Positions 16,129-22,052 of a stretch of 34,839 nucleotides of DNA are shown in pieces; the first letter of the stretch is position 1; each line of letters opens with the position of its first letter. A model generated the notes under the pieces. The model saw only the letters and a list, made by a program, of their open reading frames with translations. It was not told where the DNA came from and made no database searches. Source of the DNA: RUG13409 sp045546135 (lineage in GTDB: Bacteria; Bacillota; Clostridia; Peptostreptococcales; Anaerovoracaceae); NCBI GenBank assembly GCA_045546135.1, contig JAZQCD010000011.1, positions 1 to 34,839 of the forward strand. The letters run 5' to 3'. A program made the position numbers and the translations under genes.

Positions 16129-17022
16129 TCATCTCTTCCTGTGGATCCTTAGCGTAAAGGGCGGGTCTATAGGGTCAGGCAGGAATGGATCAAAAGGCCA
16201 TGAGGTCCCGGGTCCTCCCGGATAGGGTATATAGGAACTTCCATCATAGGTGCCGTAATAGAAGATGAGTTTAAAGGGGCAATAGAATTCAAGAAGGATT
16301 GCTTCTTCAAAGGCAAGTTCCCCCTTTTTTCCTATGGTATATAGGGAGCTGTTTTTGTTTTGCCCGTCAACATTTATGATAGTTCCTTCTTTAAAAGAAC
16401 CGTTTGTCCTTATCTGAGTCGGGTGCACAAGGGGCGGACTTGTCCTTAAGGGCTCCCTTGAAGAAAAGAAACCAAGGGCTGTTCCCGGCGCTCCGTAATA
16501 TGGATAGACTCTGTAGAGGTTCCTCCCAAAGTGATGATCGATAAGGGGGATCGTGCACGAAAGGCCTCCTGCAAAGTCGTTTAGAGTATATTGCCCTATA
16601 TATGGCGTAAGGTGCAGTTCTAAGACCATAGTTTCTTTAGACTTAAAGGAATATGAGAAAACAGAAAAGTCAAGGCAGCTTAGACTTTGTGAAGGCTCGA
16701 GGCGCACCCTTAGGAAGGGATCTTTTTCAAGGGCATCAGTCACTTCTTTTGGAAGAGTATAGCTAAGAAGTATGCTTCCTATGCAGGAAGCATATCCTGC
16801 TGCAGGATAGATGCTGCTGTCATAGATTATGGATGCGCCTTCATTGTTTGATAAGTACCAGTAGCCGGCAGGGTTGTGCATGAAGATAAAGGATGGGTTC
16901 ATATTAACGCTGCACAGTTCCTCATAGCTTTTGTCCTTTGCATAGATATCACTTGCAAAGACTTCCGATAAAAGAAAAAGTCCCGCAAGAAATATTGCGA
17001 GACTTGTCATCATTCTTTTCAT
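16129..17022 (-). CDS. Secreted protein of unknown function
   Basis: A 297-residue protein with an N-terminal signal peptide (MKRMMTSLAIFLAGLFLLSE, cleavage probably near FASDIYAKD). The mature part is rich in aromatic residues and beta-like stretches, has four cysteines that could form disulfides, and ends in a Pro-rich tail (PYPGGPG, then FDPFLPDPIDPP). No known domain or catalytic motif was recognised. It has its own promoter-like TTGACA/TATATC (17077-17051, minus) downstream of the DUF1846 gene. Probably an exported or cell-surface protein. Confidence 0.7.
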   Translation of the reverse strand: MKRMMTSLAIFLAGLFLLSEVFASDIYAKDKSYEELCSVNMNPSFIFMHNPAGYWYLSNNEGASIIYDSSIYPAAGYASCIGSILLSYTLPKEVTDALEKDPFLRVRLEPSQSLSCLDFSVFSYSFKSKETMVLELHLTPYIGQYTLNDFAGGLSCTIPLIDHHFGRNLYRVYPYYGAPGTALGFFSSREPLRTSPPLVHPTQIRTNGSFKEGTIINVDGQNKNSSLYTIGKKGELAFEEAILLEFYCPFKLIFYYGTYDGSSYIPYPGGPGTSWPFDPFLPDPIDPPFTLRIHRKR

Positions 17023-17050
17023 TCCTATCCTTTCTGCCCCTCGCCGAAAG

Positions 17051-17077
17051 GATATACCATATTATGGAAATTGTCAA
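17051..17077 (-). promoter_or_regulatory. Promoter of the secreted unknown protein
   Basis: On the minus strand a perfect TTGACA (17077-17072) is followed after 15 bases by TATATC (17056-17051), between the DUF1846 stop and the start at 17022. The spacing is slightly short; TATCCT two bases on would give 17. Confidence 0.5.
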
Positions 17078-17088
17078 GAGGCTTAAGT

Positions 17089-18603
17089 CTAGCCCATATA
17101 AAGGTTGTTCGTAGAGAACTCTGCATCGCAGGTGGCATCTATGCCAAGGTCGTGGAAGACTTGAGCGTCTCTGTCTGAGAGTATGGCTGTGCAGTGAGCC
17201 GTGCAGCCTCTTAAGTCTTTGAGCCTGTCGACTGCAGCTTGTGCCATTGGGTTAGATACGGCAGAAATGGCAAGGGCAGAGAGGACCTCGTCTACAGTAA
17301 GACTGACCTTTTCTTTGTGAAGAGCGCCTTCTTTCAGTTTGTGCATAGCTGTAACTACTTCTTCTGAAACAAGGAGCATGTCGTCATCATATCCGCAAAG
17401 GGCTTTCAGAGAATTAAGAAGGAGTGCTCCGCCTGCAGCCATCCTGTGACTTGATCTGCCGGTAACTATCTTTCCTGTAGGAAGTTTCATTGCCATGACT
17501 ACGCAGTTCTCATACTTTTTGTTAAGACTTACCTTGTACTCTTTGTAATCCCTTGCAGGTTTGACTGTATCTCTGTATTTATCGTTAAGTCCCATGTCAT
17601 CCATGAGGAGTTTTGCTCTTTGAAGGGCTTCTTCATCGCATCTGCCCTTTTTGTAGTCGACGCAGGCCATGAGGTACCTTCTGACCACTTCCTGTTTGCA
17701 TGCTTCGCAGACTACAGCGTCGTCTGTTATGCAAAAACCGACTCTGTTGACCCCCATGTCTGTCGGTGACTTGTATTCTGATTCGCCCCCTGTGATCTTT
17801 TCGATGATCCTTCTTACGACAGGGAACATCTCCACATCTCGGTTGTAATTGACTGCAGTCACGCCGTAGGCTTCGAGATGGAAGGGGTCTATCATATTAA
17901 CATCCTTAAGGTCGACTGTCGCAGCTTCATAAGCTATGTTCACAGGGTGCTTTAAGGGCAGGTTCCATACAGGGAATGTCTCGAACTTTGCATATCTTGC
18001 TGTCTTGCCAAGCTTGTATTCGTGATAGAGCTGCGAAAGGCAGGTAGCAAGTTTCCCTGATCCCGGTCCAGGTCCGTTGACTACGACCAGTGGCTTTGTT
18101 ACTTCTATATACGGATTTGCGCCATAGCCTTCTTCCGATACTATAGTCTCAACATCTGTTGGATAACCCTTGGTGAAATAGTGCTTGTATGTCTTGATGC
18201 CCCTTCTTTCAAGCTTGTTGATGAAGTTGTTTACAGCGGGATTGTCTTCGTATCTTGTTACAACTACAGAGTTTACTGAAAGGTCGTAGCTTCTGAACAT
18301 GTCTATGAGTCTCATGACTTCGAGATCGTAAGTAATGCCGAAGTCCTGCCTTGTTTTGCTTGCAATGATGTCTCCTGCATATATGGGGATTATGATCTCC
18401 GTATGCTCTTTCATCTTTGCAAGGAGTTTTATCTTTGCATTTTCATCAAATCCCGGCAAAACTCTTGCTGCATGCTTGTCCTGAACGAGCTTTCCTCCGA
18501 ATTCAAGGTAGAGCCTTGTCTTTGAGGTATCTCCTATCCTTTCGAGTATGTACTTTGATTGCTCTTCAAGATACTTTTCTGCATCAAATCCTAACTTCAT
18601 CAT
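17089..18603 (-). CDS. DUF1846 family protein
   Basis: A 504-residue protein matching the full length of DUF1846, a family common in Firmicutes. It starts with MKLGFDAEKYLEEQSKYILERI-type sequence, contains VVVNGPGPGSGKLATCLSQLYHE near residue 175 (a P-loop-like Gly-rich motif), then FETFPVWNLPLKHPVN and TDMGVNRVGF. The biochemical role is not established to my knowledge, though the Gly-rich loop suggests nucleotide binding. Either of two adjacent ATGs (18603 or 18600) could start it; AAAGGA is upstream. A TATAAT box lies on the minus strand at 18650-18645. Confidence 0.85.
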   Translation of the reverse strand: MMKLGFDAEKYLEEQSKYILERIGDTSKTRLYLEFGGKLVQDKHAARVLPGFDENAKIKLLAKMKEHTEIIIPIYAGDIIASKTRQDFGITYDLEVMRLIDMFRSYDLSVNSVVVTRYEDNPAVNNFINKLERRGIKTYKHYFTKGYPTDVETIVSEEGYGANPYIEVTKPLVVVNGPGPGSGKLATCLSQLYHEYKLGKTARYAKFETFPVWNLPLKHPVNIAYEAATVDLKDVNMIDPFHLEAYGVTAVNYNRDVEMFPVVRRIIEKITGGESEYKSPTDMGVNRVGFCITDDAVVCEACKQEVVRRYLMACVDYKKGRCDEEALQRAKLLMDDMGLNDKYRDTVKPARDYKEYKVSLNKKYENCVVMAMKLPTGKIVTGRSSHRMAAGGALLLNSLKALCGYDDDMLLVSEEVVTAMHKLKEGALHKEKVSLTVDEVLSALAISAVSNPMAQAAVDRLKDLRGCTAHCTAILSDRDAQVFHDLGIDATCDAEFSTNNLYMG

Positions 18604-18861
18604 AATAAGGGTCCTTTTCGTTTTAGGTATATCAACAAATATGGATTATACCAAAAAGACGGACTTCTTTGGAGATAAAAATAGAGGAAAAACAAAAAAA
18701 TAGTACTCATTATTTTCACTTATCTACCATGAGTGACGAGACCTATACGAAGGCCGCCAAAGGCTTTCGTCCTCTTTGTATACTCTTTGCAGATGTGGTA
18801 TATTATGATTAACAGGCGAGGTGTAGATAAGCTTCAGAATGTCTTCAAAGGAGAGCGAGTG
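18604..18861. other. Divergent intergenic region with a hairpin
   Basis: No gene was found here. It contains the minus-strand TATAAT (18650-18645) for the DUF1846 gene and a 9-bp hairpin, ACGAAGGCC (18747-18755) with GGCTTTCGT (18762-18770), upstream of the PAP2-like gene. The hairpin lacks a T-run, so it is not a clear terminator. Confidence 0.5.
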
Positions 18862-19569
18862 ATGAAAAAACTGATGGAGACCTTAAAAAAGGTACCAAAA
18901 TGGGGCTGGTGGTTTGGCTTTGGCTACTTTGCTCTTCAATACGGTATGTACAGACTGGGAGACTTTCTCAGTATGGTCATAGGCACTAAAGACTTTGCTC
19001 ATGCCGTAAAGATCGCAGCCATAGACGACCTTATCCCGGTGATCCCTGTCTTTGCTCTCATATATCTTTTCTCATATGTATTTTGGATATGCGGTCCCAT
19101 ATCCGTATCTCTTACAGGAAAAAGGAACTTCGTAAACTATATATCAGGCCTTACCCTTGCATATTTCATAGGATTTCTCATCTTTACTTTTTATCCTACA
19201 TATATGGACAGGGCTGCTGAAGGGCTTATGGATTACAGCGGGAACGGGGGTTTCTTTGACGGACTCCTTGCCATCATATATGCGGCTGACGGAAGCGAAC
19301 TTGCTTTCAATCTGTTCCCGTCGTACCACTGCCTCATAAGCGTTTACTGCTACCTTGGCGTGAGGAAAAGAGAAGAAGTCTCCAAGGGATTTCGCATCTA
19401 TACTTTCGTCATGACCATACTCATCTGCCTTTCCACTGTCTTTACAAAGCAGCACTACATAATAGACACATTCGGAGGTCTTGCCATATCGATCCTTTGT
19501 TATATGCTCATGCAAAGATTGGATCCGGGCAAAAGATGGATCGAAAAACATGAAAAGCAAGAGGTTTAG
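18862..19569 (+). CDS. PAP2-like membrane protein (inositol phosphatase/synthase type)
   Basis: The protein has 235 residues from the ATG at 18862, with AAAGGAGA upstream; in-frame ATGs further upstream lack ribosome sites. About six hydrophobic segments are visible. PAP2 motif 2 is LFPSYHC and motif 3 is STVFTKQHYIIDTFGG, with His and Asp in the right order. Motif 1 (K-x6-RP) is not evident, as in the divergent group related to phosphatidylinositol or inositolphosphorylceramide synthases and some bacterial phosphatases. The active site would face outward. The substrate is probably a phospholipid or polyprenyl phosphate. Confidence 0.75.
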   Translation: MKKLMETLKKVPKWGWWFGFGYFALQYGMYRLGDFLSMVIGTKDFAHAVKIAAIDDLIPVIPVFALIYLFSYVFWICGPISVSLTGKRNFVNYISGLTLAYFIGFLIFTFYPTYMDRAAEGLMDYSGNGGFFDGLLAIIYAADGSELAFNLFPSYHCLISVYCYLGVRKREEVSKGFRIYTFVMTILICLSTVFTKQHYIIDTFGGLAISILCYMLMQRLDPGKRWIEKHEKQEV

Positions 19570-19635
19570 ATCCTCATAATGAAAGATATACCACGGCTTA
19601 GGGAAACTTTTCCTGCGCCCCGTGAAATTTAATGC

Positions 19636-19664
19636 TTGCAATTTGAATGCTTCGTGGGTATAAT
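19636..19664 (+). promoter_or_regulatory. Promoter of the rpsF-ssb-rpsR operon
   Basis: TTGCAA (19636-19641), 17 bases, then a perfect TATAAT (19659-19664). It lies 79 bases ahead of rpsF and leaves room for a structured leader. Confidence 0.8.
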
Positions 19665-19691
19665 GTTCGTTGCATTCGTCTTACACAATGC

Positions 19692-19715
19692 TCTCTGCCG
19701 GGAGGAAGATCTCGG
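19692..19715 (+). promoter_or_regulatory. Hairpin in rpsF leader, candidate S6:S18 autoregulatory site
   Basis: The leader contains a CTGCCGGGA ... TCTCGGC stem-loop just before the AGGGAGG ribosome site. Bacterial rpsF leaders carry a conserved hairpin with a CCG element that mimics the 16S rRNA site for the S6:S18 dimer. The CCG is present, but I did not fold it in detail. Confidence 0.4.
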
Positions 19716-19742
19716 CCATTTAGACCATAGGGAGGTGAAAAA

Positions 19743-20030
19743 ATGAATAAGTACGAGCTGATGGTTATCATCGATCCTGCTCTGGAGGATGACAAGAAGG
19801 AAGCTGCAATCGAGAACGTTAAGTCCATTATTGCAGAAGCCGGTGAAGTGTCCGAAACAGACGTTTGGGGTCTCAAGAAGCTTGCTTATCCTATCCAGAA
19901 GAAGACAGAAGGTTATTATGTAGTGATGCAGTTCACAGCAGAACCTGAACTTCCGAAGGAACTGGACAGAAGACTTCGTATAGCTGACGCATACATGAGA
20001 CACATTATCGTAAACAAGGACGAGAAGTAA
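19743..20030 (+). CDS. rpsF: 30S ribosomal protein S6
   Basis: A 95-residue protein. It begins MNKYELMVIIDPALED and contains the family motif WGLKKLAYPIQKKTEGYYVV, ending in a RIADAYMRHIIVNKDE helix-strand. S6 pairs with S18 on the platform of the small ribosomal subunit. The ribosome site is GGGAGGTG. It is the first gene of the conserved rpsF-ssb-rpsR operon, with ssb starting 12 bases after its stop. Confidence 0.97.
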   Translation: MNKYELMVIIDPALEDDKKEAAIENVKSIIAEAGEVSETDVWGLKKLAYPIQKKTEGYYVVMQFTAEPELPKELDRRLRIADAYMRHIIVNKDEK

Positions 20031-20042
20031 AGAGGTAAACTT

Positions 20043-20474
20043 ATGAATTCTGTATCTTTGATAGGAAGACTTACAAGAGATCCAGATATACGCTACGGCG
20101 CAGCCAGCCAGACTGCAATTGCCAAATTTACATTGGCAGTTGACAGACCCTTTGCAAAAGAGGGAGAACAAGATGCCGATTTTATCAGCATCACTTGCTT
20201 TGGCAAAACTGCAGAGCTTGTTGAAAAGTATCTCACAAAGGGCCGCCAGATAGGAGTCACGGGACGTATACAGACCGGCTCTTATGAAAAGGATGGCAGA
20301 AAGGTATACACTACCGATGTCATAGCTGACAGAGTTGAATTCTTAGGAAAAGGAAACAGCAGTCAGGATAGTTCGTCAACTTACGGAAGGCAAGACACTT
20401 TCGGAGGAGATGACGAAGACGATTCGCTCCCGGGCGGATTCGCAAAGCTTACTGACGATGACATTCCTTTCTAG
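20043..20474 (+). CDS. ssb: Single-stranded DNA-binding protein
   Basis: A 143-residue SSB. The OB-fold covers about residues 1-105 with MNSVSLIGRLTRDPDIRY, the FTLAVDRP strand, FISITCFGKTAELVEKYL and IGVTGRIQTGSYEKDG. A Gly/Ser-rich linker follows, and the acidic tip DDDIPF is the docking tail for replication and repair partners. It acts as a tetramer on single-stranded DNA. It sits between rpsF and rpsR as in most Firmicutes. Its length is a little below the usual 150-170 because the linker is short. Confidence 0.97.
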   Translation: MNSVSLIGRLTRDPDIRYGAASQTAIAKFTLAVDRPFAKEGEQDADFISITCFGKTAELVEKYLTKGRQIGVTGRIQTGSYEKDGRKVYTTDVIADRVEFLGKGNSSQDSSSTYGRQDTFGGDDEDDSLPGGFAKLTDDDIPF

Positions 20475-20499
20475 GATCCTTAAATGACAGGAGAAAACA

Positions 20500-20754
20500 A
20501 TGGAAAGAGATAATCAGAGAAAAAAGAGCTACAGCGGAGCTCACAGAAAGAAAGTCTGCCAGTTCTGTGCAGATAAGGAATCCGTTGTAGATTACAAGGA
20601 TGTGGAAACACTCAAGAAGTATGTTTCCGAAAGAGGCAAGATCCTTCCAAGAAGGATCACAGGAACCTGCGCAATGCACCAGAGAGCTATTACAACAGCT
20701 GTCAAGAGAGCAAGAACAGTTGCACTCATGCCTTTCGACGCAGACCTCTACTAA
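20500..20754 (+). CDS. rpsR: 30S ribosomal protein S18
   Basis: An 84-residue protein with a basic N-terminus, KVCQFCADK (CxxC, as in the zinc-binding or C+ form of S18), then DYKDVETLKKYVSERGKILP and the conserved RRITGTCAMHQRAIT. It binds 16S rRNA together with S6. CAGGAG precedes the start, and the operon ends in a terminator shortly after its stop. Confidence 0.97.
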   Translation: MERDNQRKKSYSGAHRKKVCQFCADKESVVDYKDVETLKKYVSERGKILPRRITGTCAMHQRAITTAVKRARTVALMPFDADLY

Positions 20755-20765
20755 ACAAAAGAAAG

Positions 20766-20794
20766 ACCCAAGGGAATTGCCTCTTGGGTTTTTT
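20766..20794. terminator. Terminator between rpsR and the C-N hydrolase gene
   Basis: ACCCAAG (20766-20772) pairs with CTTGGGT (20783-20789), followed by a run of T's on the plus strand. Confidence 0.85.
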
Positions 20795-20828
20795 ATTGCC
20801 ATAAAGGACCGTTTTTGCAGCGAAGGGA

Positions 20829-21626
20829 TCAGAATATATCCCTTGCTCTGTCAAAATAGGAAAGGCTATGCATGGTCTCCTCACCCTTTTCATAGGTCTC
20901 TCTTGGAAGCTGCCCTCCTATGCTGCAGATGAGCATATGCTCATCTTGTCCAAAATATTCAGCGGCCGGCTTTCCTTTAGGATCCCAGACAGCCAGGCCT
21001 CCTCCTTTTCCGTTCATTAGGAGATTGCATGCAAGTGCAAAACATCCGTTGTCAGAGGCTCTTGCAGGCAGGTGTATGCTCCAGTTCTCTTTGCACTTAT
21101 CACCTGACATCCCGCTTGCATAGGGAAAGAGCAGGACCTGGGCGCCCTTTTTTCTGTATGCATATGATATTTGAGGTATGTGAGATTCCCAGCATAGCTG
21201 CTGCCCAAAGGATATACCGAAAGCTTCAAAGATGGGGAATGTATCACCGGGAGACAGGTATAGGCGTTCCTTATCCGACAGGTGCGTCTTGCGGTATATG
21301 GTGTGGCTTCCATTGTAATAGAATTCCTGAGATATATAGATCTTTTCATGATCTTTCATGTCCCTTTCCATAAAACCAAAGGAAACGGCTATGCCCAGTT
21401 TGTTTGCACAAGATCTTATGCCTAAAATATCAGCATCGTCTATTTGCAATGCAATGCTGTTTGCTTCTTCCGGAGCATATCCGGTGAGGCTGCATTCCGG
21501 AAAAAGGATGAAGTTTGCACCTTTTGCAGAGGCTTCCTCCATGAGATCTGTCATCTTCTTTGCATTTTCGGAAGGGGTCCCTTTTGAAGCGTTCATTTGT
21601 ACCAGCGCCACTCTTAGATCGTTCAT
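20829..21626 (-). CDS. Carbon-nitrogen hydrolase (nitrilase superfamily)
   Basis: A 265-residue single-domain nitrilase-fold enzyme. The Glu-Lys-Cys triad is visible: E44 in LFPECSLTGY, K113 in YRKTHL and C145 in QQLCWESH. It starts MNDLRVALVQMNASKG, as usual for amidase-type members. These enzymes hydrolyse amides or N-carbamyl groups in the cytoplasm; the specific substrate is not evident, and the LCWE variation around the nucleophile differs from the common CYD. A promoter TTGACA/GACAAT on the minus strand (21720-21691) appears to serve it independently of the RNA upstream. Confidence 0.85.
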   Translation of the reverse strand: MNDLRVALVQMNASKGTPSENAKKMTDLMEEASAKGANFILFPECSLTGYAPEEANSIALQIDDADILGIRSCANKLGIAVSFGFMERDMKDHEKIYISQEFYYNGSHTIYRKTHLSDKERLYLSPGDTFPIFEAFGISFGQQLCWESHIPQISYAYRKKGAQVLLFPYASGMSGDKCKENWSIHLPARASDNGCFALACNLLMNGKGGGLAVWDPKGKPAAEYFGQDEHMLICSIGGQLPRETYEKGEETMHSLSYFDRARDIF

Positions 21627-21690
21627 ATATATACCTCAAAAAAACAAGGACTTTGGATTTGCAGATCCAAAAGTTATTTGTATCTTGTAT

Positions 21691-21720
21691 ATTGTCCTAT
21701 GGATGCGCGCTCTGTGTCAA
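21691..21720 (-). promoter_or_regulatory. Probable promoter of the C-N hydrolase gene
   Basis: On the minus strand a perfect TTGACA (21720-21715), an 18-base spacer and GACAAT (21696-21691). A small hairpin TTTGGAT/ATCCAAA lies further on in the leader (21652-21671). Confidence 0.45.
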
Positions 21721-21735
21721 GGGAAAAGGAACTGT

Positions 21736-21772
21736 AAAAAAAGAATGCCCGGAAAAGCTATAGCTTTCCGGG
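21736..21772 (-). terminator. Strong intrinsic terminator of the small RNA
   Basis: On the minus strand CCCGGAAAGC and GCTTTTCCGGG form a long stem (21772-21748), followed by CATTC and seven T's (21742-21736). Confidence 0.85.
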
Positions 21773-21866
21773 TCGAGATTTTGACCGATGGGCGAAAGAA
21801 CTCTAAGAAGCAGAATGTTTGGGGGCTTGGTATAGAGATTTGATCAAGACTACCCATCGGGCTCGC
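21736..21866 (-). ncRNA. Structured small RNA with its own promoter and terminator
   Basis: On the minus strand, TTGACA (21902-21897), 18 bases, then TAGTAT (21878-21873) predict a start near 21866. An 8-bp closing stem, CCGATGGG (21860-21853) with CCCATCGG (21792-21785), encloses about 60 bases with an inner CTCTA/TAGAG stem and a C-rich loop (CCAAGCCCCC). A strong intrinsic terminator follows. The roughly 130-base RNA has no coding potential I could see. It could be a small regulatory RNA of general type (6S-like closed stem, but shorter), or a leader that attenuates the C-N hydrolase gene. I cannot match it to a known riboswitch or to SRP, tmRNA or RNase P RNA. Confidence 0.55.
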
Positions 21867-21913
21867 AGGAAAATACTACCATCTAATTACAAGAAGTGTC
21901 AATTTCCTGTTGG

Positions 21914-21943
21914 TTGTTGTTTTCAACACCTGTGCGGTATATA
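21914..21943 (+). promoter_or_regulatory. Possible promoter/operator of the nitrogenase-like operon
   Basis: TTGTTG (21914-21919) is followed after 18 bases by TATATA (21938-21943). A small inverted repeat GTTGTTTTCAAC lies just after the -35 box and could be an operator. Match to consensus is modest. Confidence 0.35.
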
Positions 21944-22052
21944 TGTAGGAATCCCTAAAAAGAAGTCTCAGCTTGTTGATTTTTGCTGAATGACAAAGGG
22001 TGTTTCCTGGGCTAAAATCCTATATTGGAAGATGTATACAAGAAGGTTAAAT

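Noticed and set aside
19144..20171. Minus-strand open frames opposite the PAP2-like, rpsF and ssb genes
   Set aside because: They overlap clearly identified genes on the plus strand and show no family features.
21358..21843. A 161-residue plus-strand frame opposite the C-N hydrolase
   Set aside because: It is antisense to a well-supported enzyme gene and then crosses the structured RNA and its terminator.
21736..21866. Assignment to 6S RNA, SRP RNA, tmRNA or a known riboswitch
   Set aside because: It is shorter than typical 6S RNA, lacks the SRP GGAAGG/GCAGC loop motif, and I could not match a known aptamer core; left as unidentified.
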